Shown piece by piece: positions 25,672 through 34,519 of a DNA stretch of 64,000 bases. The position numbers and the translations under genes were made by a program. A model generated the notes under the pieces. The model did no database searches. It saw nothing but the letters and a program-made list of their open reading frames with translations, and was not told the DNA's origin. Source of the DNA: JAABRE01 sp964413275 (GTDB lineage Bacteria > Cyanobacteriota > Cyanobacteriia > Cyanobacteriales > JAABRE01). Numbering within the stretch: position 1 is the stretch's first letter; each line of letters begins with the position of its first letter. Location of the stretch: positions 1 through 64,000 of the forward strand of contig CAYPSO010000002.1 of assembly GCA_964413275.1 (NCBI GenBank), written 5' to 3'.

Positions 25672-28497
25672 TTATTCAGGTTGAATGATGGAATTGATAT
25701 AACCACTAATGTCACTATCACTAATACCATCTGCCGTTACCGTACCAATATTTTGGTAAATTCCAGAGGTTACAGAAGGAACTGAAATATCGAGTTTATT
25801 AAGCTTAAAGGCATCATTACTATGACCAGTATAAGCAGAGATAACAATGGTATCACCAACAACCTCACCGTTATTAAAGTCAGCCCAGCGTGAGTTTCCA
25901 TGATTGGTAAAGTTATTTTCTTTGGTGAAGTTATTTAATAAACTGTCACTCAAATTAATTATATCGCTACCATTACGATCGCCAATCCAGACAGAAATGT
26001 CACTATCATTAACAACATAATTCAAGTAGGCTTGATCGACAATAACATCTTCATCAAATTCAAAGAGAATGTAATCTACTCGACCACCATTATCAACTCG
26101 GTGACTAGAACCACTTTCACCAATGTTAGTAACACCTAAACCGCCGCTATAACTACCTAAATAACCTTGATTCCAAGTTCCAGAGCTAGTGCGACTAAAG
26201 GCACTTACATCCAGTGAAACATCATTTTGGGTAAAGGTACGAATATTACCATTAGGTCCATCTAAATTACTATTACCAGTGAAGACAAAGGTTATGTCTT
26301 GGTTTGTAGAACTCGAAAGGTCTTGAACAGTCTCAGTTTGTTCGTATACCCATGTTTCACCGGGCTCTAAGATGTTGTTACCATCATCTCCACTCACCAA
26401 GACGGGATTAAAGTCATCACTGGTATCTCCGGGAGTACCATTATCATCCTTAACAACCACATCACTAGCTGCAAAAGGAACATTACCAGTGTTAGTAACT
26501 TCATAGGTAAAGGTGACATGATCACCCGGTGCTAATTCAGGTAAATCATCAGGAATATGAACAACATCTACACCATTGGTGAATTTTTCGATGTCAATAC
26601 CGGGATTTAGGTTTGGATTAACATAATGACTTGGATCGGAATCTGTTGCATCAGGAACTTCAACGGTACCGATATTCTTGTAAATACCAGTTTCAACCTG
26701 TTGAACTTCTATCTTTTCAATCTTGAAACGATCCTCTGGGGTTTCATCGGAGGTTGAAGCAGCTATAACCAAGACATTACCAACAACTTCGCCGTCATTA
26801 ATATTTGCCCAACGAGAACTTGAACTGCCAGTATAATCATCTTCAGAAAATTCAAGACCGCTTAGGAAAGCATCATTCAAGGTGTTGTGACTATTGAAAG
26901 CTTCATCGACATTACCGATCCATACTGTAATATCACTATCATTAACTACAGAATCCAAGAATGTGCGATCGACAATTACTGACTCGGAAAACTCAAATAA
27001 GACGTAATTGTCTCGACCGATATTATCAACTCGATGCAGGCCATTACTTCCGTCACCCTCTGAGGTATCAGTAACCCCTAATCCACCAGAAAAGCTACCT
27101 AAAAAGGCTTCTGCCCAACTACCGCCATCACTACGACTGAAAGCACTAGCGTTAACAGAGATACCATCAGCAGAAAAAGTGCGAATATTGCCATCAGTAC
27201 CATCTAAACCGCTATTACCACTTAAGTTAAACGTGGTAGTTTCTGTACCTGACGTTGTTAGAGTTTCAGCCACACCAGAGGCTGTATAAATCCACATTTC
27301 ATTTGGAGATAAGATTCCATCGTTACCAACGTCACTGGTGGAATCGAAGAGGGGAATTACGCCTTGGTCATCAGTGACAACTACCTCAGCAAGTTCAAAA
27401 GGAACATTACCAGTATTTGTTACCTTATAAGTCCAAGTAACTGTTTCACCAGGAAGGATTTCTGCTGCTTCTTCTGGTGTATCAGCATCTATATCATTGG
27501 TGAACTTCTCAATATCAATTCCGGGATTGAGGTCTGGATTAACATAATTAGCTGGATCGTCATCCATAACCCCATCAGCAACGACTTTGCCAATGTTTGT
27601 ATAGATTCCATCAGTTATCGTATCGAAATCTAAACCAGATATAGCACCACTTCCAACCAAATTAACTTCAACTTTAACAACATTATCATCATTAATCGTT
27701 AAGGTTTTAAAACTATTATCGCCCGGATTAGGAATTGATGTAGTAGTTATATTTCCATCAATATCAGTGGTAACAACAGTACCTCCGCTTTCTTCAATAT
27801 CCACAAAGTCAATAGAATTAAAATCTACTGGGTTATCTAAAGTGAAAGTGATTTTTCCTCCACCAGCATTATCATCAGGATCTGAACTATCACCATCTTC
27901 AGAAATAATTAGGATATTGTTGAGACCAGGAATTGACAAATCTAAATCTCCACCAGTTGGATTAGCACTGTCAAAGAGCATGGCACCGAATTGAGTAGCT
28001 GAAACTGTTAATCCCAGATTTTGGTACTCGTCATCAATAATAGTACCAGCAGATAAGGGATTACCTTCTCCATCGGTTTCAAAATCAATAATGGTGTTAG
28101 TAACAGTCAATAAATCCTGAGCTGCTAGTGTCTCTGAATAAAGCCAAATCTCACCTGGGCTGAGAATTCCATCTCCACCAACATCACTTGATACATTAAA
28201 GGTTGGATTAAAGTCATCACTGTTGTCATCAGGAGTACCATTATCGTCAGTAACAATAACTTCACTAGCGGCAAAAGGAACATTTCCAGTATTGGTTACT
28301 TCATAAGTAAAGATAGCATCTTCACCTGGTATAATTTCAACTGCATCTTCAGCAGTATTCGCATCTTCACCATTGACAAATTTCTTAATTTCGATGTCAG
28401 GTGTCTGAAGTTGATAACCAAAGTCTTGGTCGAGGTTATTCTCTCCTTGTGCTAAAATAAGACTTGATTTTTTTAAACAACAAAATTTGATTAACAA
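25672..28497 (-). CDS. Modular surface/adhesin-like protein, probably 5'-truncated
   Basis: 941 aa, very acidic, Asn/Asp/Gly/Thr-rich. Three modules each begin DI.IEKFTNG..A....E...G and contain TGNVPFAASEVVVTDDNGTP (DUF11/DUF7507-type beta domain), at about 33-110, 325-400 and 640-720. Modules 2 and 3 each carry a nested GNIRTF...VSAFSR...GGLGVT...HRVDN...VNDSDI.VWIG domain; module 1 carries a different insert. Each ends GIYxNIGTV.ADG. The start is odd: residues 1-16 are not a signal peptide and QGENNLDQDFGYQL is the tail of an SdrD/Cna-B domain, so upstream domains and secretion signal appear lost. There is no C-terminal sorting signal. Confidence 0.8.
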   Translation of the reverse strand: MLIKFCCLKKSSLILAQGENNLDQDFGYQLQTPDIEIKKFVNGEDANTAEDAVEIIPGEDAIFTYEVTNTGNVPFAASEVIVTDDNGTPDDNSDDFNPTFNVSSDVGGDGILSPGEIWLYSETLAAQDLLTVTNTIIDFETDGEGNPLSAGTIIDDEYQNLGLTVSATQFGAMLFDSANPTGGDLDLSIPGLNNILIISEDGDSSDPDDNAGGGKITFTLDNPVDFNSIDFVDIEESGGTVVTTDIDGNITTTSIPNPGDNSFKTLTINDDNVVKVEVNLVGSGAISGLDFDTITDGIYTNIGKVVADGVMDDDPANYVNPDLNPGIDIEKFTNDIDADTPEEAAEILPGETVTWTYKVTNTGNVPFELAEVVVTDDQGVIPLFDSTSDVGNDGILSPNEMWIYTASGVAETLTTSGTETTTFNLSGNSGLDGTDGNIRTFSADGISVNASAFSRSDGGSWAEAFLGSFSGGLGVTDTSEGDGSNGLHRVDNIGRDNYVLFEFSESVIVDRTFLDSVVNDSDITVWIGNVDEAFNSHNTLNDAFLSGLEFSEDDYTGSSSSRWANINDGEVVGNVLVIAASTSDETPEDRFKIEKIEVQQVETGIYKNIGTVEVPDATDSDPSHYVNPNLNPGIDIEKFTNGVDVVHIPDDLPELAPGDHVTFTYEVTNTGNVPFAASDVVVKDDNGTPGDTSDDFNPVLVSGDDGNNILEPGETWVYEQTETVQDLSSSTNQDITFVFTGNSNLDGPNGNIRTFTQNDVSLDVSAFSRTSSGTWNQGYLGSYSGGLGVTNIGESGSSHRVDNGGRVDYILFEFDEDVIVDQAYLNYVVNDSDISVWIGDRNGSDIINLSDSLLNNFTKENNFTNHGNSRWADFNNGEVVGDTIVISAYTGHSNDAFKLNKLDISVPSVTSGIYQNIGTVTADGISDSDISGYINSIIQPE

Positions 28498-28620
28498 TTG
28501 TTAACAAAAATTAATTTGAGTATAGCATTAGAAGTTTAGAATATAAAAGTTAATAGGTAAATGTAGATTCTGATTTTGAAATATATAGTTTAAATGTTTC
28601 TGAGCTTACCCATAGAGAGG

Positions 28621-29484
28621 TTAGGATTTAACTGAACCAGCTAAAAGACCACGGACAAAATATCTTTGTAGAGCAAAAAATACAATTAAAGGTACAATCA
28701 TAGTGATAAAAGCACCTGCTGTCAAAATATGCCAATCTTGACCACGAGAGCCGACCATATTGCTTAATTGTATGGTGACAGGGGCAACATCGGCTGTACC
28801 CCCAAGATAAACTAAAGCGACTAATAAATCATTCCATACCCAAAGAAATTGAAAAACGGCAAAAGAGGCGATCGCAGGAGTTGATAAAGGTACAATTATC
28901 CTAGTAAATATTTTTAAGTGGGATGCTCCATCCACTGAGGCGGCTTCAATTAAATCTTTAGGTAATGCACCAATATAATTTCTTAATAGATAAATTCCTA
29001 AAGGCATTCCATAGCCAGTGTGGGCTAACCAAACTCCTAAAAATGTCCCTGATAATCCTAATTCTCTATAAGCATTTAAGATAGGAATTAGGGTCATTTG
29101 TAGAGGTACAACAAGTAAAGCTACCACAATTATAAATAATATTTGACGACCCGGAAATTTCATCCAAGCAAAAGCATAAGCGGCAAAAGTAGCAATGGCA
29201 ATAGGGATAATTGTTGCGGGAATAGCGATGGTTAAACTATTTAAAAAAGCTTGTCCCATTCCTTCAGCATTAATTACATTAATATAGTTACCTAAATGAT
29301 ATTGAGTAAAATCGAAAGGATGCTGAAAAATTGTCCACCAACCTGTTCTGACAATATCATCTTTATAACGAAAAGAACTTATTAATAAACCAATACTTGG
29401 CAGTGTCCAAATTAGGGAAATTATGATTAAGGTTAGGTGAATGGGAGTTTTTTGTAATAAATTATTTGGTTTATTTTTTTTCAT
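28621..29484 (-). CDS. ggtD: Sugar ABC transporter permease, MalG/GgtD-like
   Basis: 287 aa inner-membrane permease with six helices. The EAA loop EAASVDGASHLKIFTRIIVPLSTP (about 183-206) contacts the ATPase. The SSFRYKDDIVRTGWWTIFQHP segment resembles GgtD of the glucosylglycerol/sucrose/trehalose uptake system of Synechocystis. Partner permease (GgtC), binding protein (GgtB) and ATPase (GgtA) are not nearby. It starts 3 bp after an HD-hydrolase gene and is surely co-transcribed with it. Confidence 0.85.
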   Translation of the reverse strand: MKKNKPNNLLQKTPIHLTLIIISLIWTLPSIGLLISSFRYKDDIVRTGWWTIFQHPFDFTQYHLGNYINVINAEGMGQAFLNSLTIAIPATIIPIAIATFAAYAFAWMKFPGRQILFIIVVALLVVPLQMTLIPILNAYRELGLSGTFLGVWLAHTGYGMPLGIYLLRNYIGALPKDLIEAASVDGASHLKIFTRIIVPLSTPAIASFAVFQFLWVWNDLLVALVYLGGTADVAPVTIQLSNMVGSRGQDWHILTAGAFITMIVPLIVFFALQRYFVRGLLAGSVKS

Positions 29485-29487
29485 TTG

Positions 29488-30141
29488 TTAAAATTTTAAT
29501 CTTAATTTAACTATAGATTGTTCTAAGTTTTGACGTGCTTGGGATTCAAATTGTTGATAAAATAATTTTGTATTATATATTGAAGGTAAACTTAAAAAAT
29601 AATTTAAAATTTCTACCCTTTTTTCCTGATATATAAGCCAAGGTACTGATTTATATTCTTGACGAATTTGCTGTTCATATTCTTGAAATCTTAATGATTC
29701 TGCACCTAAGATTGATAAATCTATATCTACAACTATTTGATGAAGTAATTTTTGGGGGTTTTCCCGATGACAAGTAGCCATAATTAAAGAATAAATAAGT
29801 TCGCATTTCTCAATTTCTACACCAGATTCACTTAAAAACTTTAAAGCCCATGCAGCACTTTTGCGTTCATTATCTTTTTCTTTTGGATTATAAATTGCAT
29901 CATGATACCATAAAGCAATTTCAACTAATGAATTATATTTTAATAGATTTTTAGAAATAGCCCAATCAAGTTTATCGAAGCATTCTGACAGATGTTGTGA
30001 GGTGTGATAAGCTCGATGACTTTCAGAGTAAGCTGCTTCTAAACGGGCAAACTCTTCATAATCTGGTTTTATATTAAGAGCTAAACAAACTTTTTCCCAT
30101 CGCATTTTATTAAATTGGTTTACTAAAAATTTATTATTCAT
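29488..30141 (-). CDS. Predicted HD-superfamily metal-dependent phosphohydrolase
   Basis: 217 aa, COG4339-type. Metal ligands are visible in YHTSQHLSECF (about 45-55), ALWYHDAIYNP (about 76-86, the HD pair), MATCHRE and VVDIDLSILG (about 137-146). Substrate unknown; such enzymes hydrolyse nucleotides or phosphate esters. It forms a two-gene unit with the GgtD-like permease (3-bp gap). The pairing may be opportunistic. Confidence 0.85.
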   Translation of the reverse strand: MNNKFLVNQFNKMRWEKVCLALNIKPDYEEFARLEAAYSESHRAYHTSQHLSECFDKLDWAISKNLLKYNSLVEIALWYHDAIYNPKEKDNERKSAAWALKFLSESGVEIEKCELIYSLIMATCHRENPQKLLHQIVVDIDLSILGAESLRFQEYEQQIRQEYKSVPWLIYQEKRVEILNYFLSLPSIYNTKLFYQQFESQARQNLEQSIVKLRLKF

Positions 30142-30276
30142 TTTGATATATTTTTTTTAGTAAAACTTTGACAAATTAGAGGATACAGAAGGAGGCTTAA
30201 AATTCACAATTTATACTTCTCAGACAACCTCTAAGCTATTTTAGAGTTAGCTGGTTTTTTACTATCACCAAATAAG

Positions 30277-31164
30277 TTATTCAGCAAACTTTAGTTTATT
30301 AATTTTTTGACTTTTCCGCATTAATTGGCGGGCTTTTTTTTCCTCAGTTAGATTGTCATAACAGTAGGGACAACAAATATCCTCTTCATATTTATCAGAC
30401 TTTTTATCTTCTTCAGAAATGGGATGGCCGCAACCGTAACACATTTCATAACTTCCCTTTTCTAAGCCATGTTTTAAGGCAATTCTTTCATCAAAAACGA
30501 AACATTCTCCTTCCCACAAACTTTTATTTTCTGGTACTTCTTCTAAATATTTAAGAATACCTCCCTGAAGATGATAAACTTCTTTAAATCCCTGACTTAA
30601 CAAATAAGATGTCGCTTTTTCACATCTTATTCCTCCGGTACAAAACATAGCAACTTTGGGATTTTTTTCTGGATCTAAATTATTTTTTACATATTCAGGA
30701 AACTCTCTAAATGAATTAGTATGAGGATTTTCTGCTCCCTGAAAACTACCAATTCTTACTTCATATTCATTGCGAGTATCAATTACGGTAACTTCAGGAT
30801 TGCTAATTAACTCGTTCCATTTTTGAGGATTAACATAAGTTCCTACCTTTTCTGTAGGATCTACTGATTCTACTCCTAAAGTAACTATTTCTTTTTTAAA
30901 TACAATTTTCATCCGTTCAAATGGAGGGGCATTTGTGTAGGATTCTTTATGTTCTAAATTGACTAAACGCGGATCTAATTTTAGATATTCTAACAGTTCA
31001 TATATTGCTTGGTGATCGCCAGTAACTGTAGCATTAATTCCTTCTTCTGCTAATAAAATTGTGCCTTTAATTCCTTTTTCTTGGCAATATTTTAGTAAAG
31101 GTTCTTTTTTTTCTTGGTAGTCTGTTAATTTGGTAAATTTATAAAATGTAGCTATTACGATCAT
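30277..31164 (-). CDS. trhO: tRNA uridine(34) hydroxylase, rhodanese family
   Basis: 295 aa. An N-terminal ferredoxin-like UPF0176 domain (1-95) precedes a rhodanese domain (about 115-210) with the active loop FCTGGIRCEKATSYLL (Cys near 176). The C-terminal extension has two Cys pairs (CYGCGHP and CCPYC) forming a zinc-ribbon-like tail. It performs O2-dependent 5-hydroxylation of U34 in tRNAs (TrhO/YceA). Monocistronic. The start follows the canonical MIVIATFYKF N-terminus. Confidence 0.93.
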   Translation of the reverse strand: MIVIATFYKFTKLTDYQEKKEPLLKYCQEKGIKGTILLAEEGINATVTGDHQAIYELLEYLKLDPRLVNLEHKESYTNAPPFERMKIVFKKEIVTLGVESVDPTEKVGTYVNPQKWNELISNPEVTVIDTRNEYEVRIGSFQGAENPHTNSFREFPEYVKNNLDPEKNPKVAMFCTGGIRCEKATSYLLSQGFKEVYHLQGGILKYLEEVPENKSLWEGECFVFDERIALKHGLEKGSYEMCYGCGHPISEEDKKSDKYEEDICCPYCYDNLTEEKKARQLMRKSQKINKLKFAE

Positions 31165-31329
31165 ATTTGTTAATCCCTGTTTATTTATTGTGCTTCAGTC
31201 AGTATAAATTTTATTGATAAAATAGCTTGTAAATGATTAATTTTGGGTAGTTTTGGCATTTTAATAAATCATCCAACCTCCACATGTTGTAAAATCTCCT
31301 ATTGAAAACAACCAATGAGTCAAATTTGT

Positions 31330-32499
31330 TTATCTTTTTTTAAATAAGTTTTTTAACCAAAATGATAATACTTTAAATTTATGGCTAAAAGTTGGCATTC
31401 TTTCTAAATATACTAAACGTCTAATTATATTAGCAAGTCTGCCATGTAAATGTAATCCAAAGCTAGTAATAGCTGAGTCATTTTTACCTAAAGCTATCAT
31501 TTCTCCTAAATGTAAATAACGAAAACGTTTTAATTTTTTACCTGCTAAAAAACGAATAATATTTTTGGCCGCAAAACTAGCTTGTTGATAAGCTACTTGA
31601 GCTACAGCAGGAACTTTTGTGTTATTCCCATCAACTACTTCTGCCACATCTCCAAAAGCAAAGACTTCGGGATAATCTGGCAACTGTAAAGTTGCTTGAG
31701 AAATCAGTTGAGCGATCGCATTGCTAGGAGCTAAATTATCTATTAAACTTCTAGCTTGAGTACCTGTCGTCCAAACAACTAAATCCGTCGGTAAAGTACC
31801 ACTTTCTTCTCCCTGTTGAAAGATAACAGAATTAGAATTAACTTCAGTAATACTGGTATTCAAACTAATAGCAACATTACGTTTATTTAAAGCATTAATA
31901 GCACTTTTACGGGTAGCTTTAGTAAAATGTCTGAGGATACAATTATCTCTAGTAATTAAATGAACTTGGCCGCGTTTTTGTAATTTATCTGCTATTTTTC
32001 CTGCTAATTCTACTCCACTAGGTCCACCTCCGACAATTGCAACTTTAATTTTGTTTAAATCAGAATTAAGTAATAATGTTAACTTATCTTTTAATTGATA
32101 AACATCTGCTAAAGTCCGAAAAGGAAAAGTATATTCCTTTACTCCGGGTAATCCATTTAAACGAACTTCTCTACCAACGGTCAAAACCAAACAATCATAA
32201 TTTAATTTTTCTCTATTTTGTAAAAATATTTCTCGATTTTTTAAATCAAGAGAATTGATTTTATCCTGATAAAACTTAATACCACTATTTACTAATAATT
32301 TAGAAAAATTAGGAGCAACTTCCCATGATTGTAGTTCATCTGTAATTACTTCATAAAGAAGAGGAGTAAATAATAAATGATCGTGTTGGTCAATTAAAAT
32401 AATTTCATAATTAGGATGTTTTTTGAGAAAATTTCGTAAACCTAAAGCGGTATAAAGACCACCAAAACCTCCTCCTAAAATACAGATACGCTTACTCAT
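31330..32499 (-). CDS. ndbB: Type II NAD(P)H dehydrogenase, NdbB-like (demethylphylloquinone reductase)
   Basis: 389 aa flavoprotein with two Rossmann motifs: ICILGGGFGGLYTALGLR (FAD, residue 4 on) and VAIVGGGPSGVELAGKIAD (NAD(P)H, about 152). VFAFGDVAEV near 295 is the C-terminal FAD motif. Length and segments such as DQHDHLLFTPLLYEV..DE.QSWEVAP and LGEMIALG closely follow Synechocystis NdbB (slr1743), shown to reduce demethylphylloquinone before the last methylation of vitamin K1. It is membrane-associated through an amphipathic C-terminus. menB, in the same pathway, lies at 57357. Confidence 0.88.
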   Translation of the reverse strand: MSKRICILGGGFGGLYTALGLRNFLKKHPNYEIILIDQHDHLLFTPLLYEVITDELQSWEVAPNFSKLLVNSGIKFYQDKINSLDLKNREIFLQNREKLNYDCLVLTVGREVRLNGLPGVKEYTFPFRTLADVYQLKDKLTLLLNSDLNKIKVAIVGGGPSGVELAGKIADKLQKRGQVHLITRDNCILRHFTKATRKSAINALNKRNVAISLNTSITEVNSNSVIFQQGEESGTLPTDLVVWTTGTQARSLIDNLAPSNAIAQLISQATLQLPDYPEVFAFGDVAEVVDGNNTKVPAVAQVAYQQASFAAKNIIRFLAGKKLKRFRYLHLGEMIALGKNDSAITSFGLHLHGRLANIIRRLVYLERMPTFSHKFKVLSFWLKNLFKKR

Positions 32500-32630
32500 A
32501 TATTAATTCCTCTATAGTACATAATTATCTTTATTTAAGATTAGTTATTTTCTCGGATCATAGTTTATTATATAAGTAATTCATAAATTACCTTTACAAT
32601 AAAATAAATTAGAAATATTCAATAACTAAA

Positions 32631-34172
32631 ATGACAATCCTACAAGAAATTTTATCTCAACTTCCGGGCGATGTTTTCTCTCGGTTACAAAATGCCGATC
32701 GCCTTTGGCAACAATTGCGAAATAATAATTCAGAATTTAAGGAAATCATTAATCAATATAATGAATCTTTACTAAATTTAGATTTTGATGTCTGTATTTG
32801 TGGAGGTACTTTAGGTATTTTAATTGGCTCTGCTTTACAATGTCAAGGTTGGAATGTAGCTATTATTGAGAGAGGTATTTTACGGGGAAGGAAGCAAGAA
32901 TGGAATATTTCTCGTCAGGAATTACAAGTGTTTATAGAATTAAATTTATTATCAGAAAACGAATTAGAAAATGCGATTGCCTCAGCCTATAATCCTGCTA
33001 GAGTTGGTTTTCATCAAGGTTATGAATTATGGGTTAAAGATGTTTTAAATATAGGAGTAGATCCTATTTATTTATTAGAAATATTAAAACAAAAATTTCT
33101 TAATGCTGGAGGTAAATTATTAGAAAATACTAATTTTAAAAATGCTAGAGTTTATCAAGATGGAGTGGCTATAGAAACGGGAAATCATACCTTAACAACT
33201 CGCTTACTTATTGATGCTATGGGTCACTTTTCACCTATCGCTAAACAAGCAAGAAAAGGCGAAAAACCCGAAGGAGTTTGTTTAGTGGTTGGAAGTTGTG
33301 CTAAAGGATATGAAAAAAATCAAACAGGGGATTTAATCTATTCATTCACCCCAATTTTAAATCAATGTCAATACTTTTGGGAAGCTTTTCCGGCCAAATA
33401 TGGCAGAACAACTTATTTATTCACTTATTTAGACGCACATCCTGATAGATTTAGTTTGGAATTTTTCGCTGAAGAATATCTAAGATTATTACCAGAATAT
33501 CAAAATATAGAATTATCTCAATTACAATTTGAGCGTTTTTTATTCGGTTTTTTTCCTTCCTATCAAAATAGCCCCTTAAGAATGCCTTGGCATCGTATTT
33601 TACCCATAGGAGATAGTAGTGGAAGTCAATCTCCTGTGAGCTTTGGTGGTTTTGGAGCAATGGTTAGACATTTAAAAAGGTTAACTTTAGGAATTGATGA
33701 AGCTTTAAAATTAGAATTATTAAATAAAAAAGATTTGGCCTTGTTACAACCCTATCAACCAAATATTTCTGTTACTTGGTTATTTCAACGGACTATGAGC
33801 GTAGGAATTAGTAAAAAAGCCGCACCAAATCAAATTAATGATTTAATGAGTGGCGTATTTAAAGTTATGGATCAACTAGGAGATGATGTTTTAAAACCAT
33901 TTTTACAGGATGTAATTCAGTTTCCTGCCCTATCAAAAACTTTACCCTTAGTTAATCCTAAATTAGTCTTGCCACTACTTACTCAAATTGGTATCCCAGT
34001 ATTAGCAGATTGGTTAATTCACTATTTTAATTTAGGAATGTATAGTGGTTTATATCCTGTGGGAAAATTAATTAAACCAATTACTAAAAAGTTATCTCCA
34101 GAACAACAATATTATTATCATCGTTTATTAGATAGTTGGGAATATGGAGCAGGTAAAGATTATCAAAGTTAG
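32631..34172 (+). CDS. cruP: CruA/CruP-family lycopene cyclase-like flavoprotein
   Basis: 513 aa. A FAD-binding motif FDVCICGGTLGILIGSALQ (about 53-71) follows the conserved N-terminus LPGDVFSRLQNADRLWQQLR. Further signatures are YELWVKDVLNIGVDP, LLIDAMGHFSPIAKQ and GDSSGSQSPVSFGGFGAMVRH. CruA and CruP are FixC-superfamily paralogues; CruA cyclises lycopene, while CruP has been linked to limiting carotenoid epoxides and oxidative stress in plants. The N-terminus fits CruP better, but I cannot separate them without alignment. It is divergent from ndbB. Confidence 0.8.
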   Translation: MTILQEILSQLPGDVFSRLQNADRLWQQLRNNNSEFKEIINQYNESLLNLDFDVCICGGTLGILIGSALQCQGWNVAIIERGILRGRKQEWNISRQELQVFIELNLLSENELENAIASAYNPARVGFHQGYELWVKDVLNIGVDPIYLLEILKQKFLNAGGKLLENTNFKNARVYQDGVAIETGNHTLTTRLLIDAMGHFSPIAKQARKGEKPEGVCLVVGSCAKGYEKNQTGDLIYSFTPILNQCQYFWEAFPAKYGRTTYLFTYLDAHPDRFSLEFFAEEYLRLLPEYQNIELSQLQFERFLFGFFPSYQNSPLRMPWHRILPIGDSSGSQSPVSFGGFGAMVRHLKRLTLGIDEALKLELLNKKDLALLQPYQPNISVTWLFQRTMSVGISKKAAPNQINDLMSGVFKVMDQLGDDVLKPFLQDVIQFPALSKTLPLVNPKLVLPLLTQIGIPVLADWLIHYFNLGMYSGLYPVGKLIKPITKKLSPEQQYYYHRLLDSWEYGAGKDYQS

Positions 34173-34178
34173 TAGTTA

Positions 34179-34241
34179 GTAGGGTGGGCAAAACCGACAG
34201 ATTGAGTTTACCCGAAATTCTCAAAGCATATTTTGCCCACC
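34179..34241. repeat. MITE-like element, family B (GGTGGGCAAAA type)
   Basis: Inverted ends GTAGGGTGGGCAAAA and TTTTGCCCACC, starting 6 bp past the cruP-like stop. It shares ends with the element at 44123-44189 and is related to those at 37408-37476 and 44197-44265. It could double as a transcription terminator for the upstream gene. Confidence 0.7.
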
Positions 34242-34366
34242 AAAAAATATATAAACTGGTATATTATTTGTTTGCTAATCCCTTAAATCGGAAAAAAATA
34301 ACAAATCAAATAAAAATAGTTAGTTTGAAGAAATCTAGATGTAGAATTAGAACGGTTTAATTAAAA

Positions 34367-34478
34367 ACTGACGTTATGCCCTAGGTATTAGGTGTTAGGG
34401 ATTAGCAATTAGCCGAATACTAACTACTGACTACTGACTACTACTAAATCAATTATTTCGATTTTGCGTAACATCAGT
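34367..34478. mobile_element. MITE-like element, family A, copy 2
   Basis: 112 bp, the inverted counterpart of 18597-18722. It runs from ACTGACGTTATGCC to TTTTGCGTAACATCAGT. The 30 bp at its right end match the other copy's left end exactly apart from small changes. It lies about 40 bp upstream of the histidine phosphatase start and may affect its promoter. Confidence 0.7.
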
Positions 34479-34519
34479 TAAGAATATATTTTTATCTATG
34501 CTAGTGGAGGATTAGAAGA

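Noticed and set aside
27008..27994. Plus-strand frames opposite the 941-aa surface protein
   Set aside because: Arise from the repetitive Asp/Thr/Gly codons of the real gene on the minus strand.
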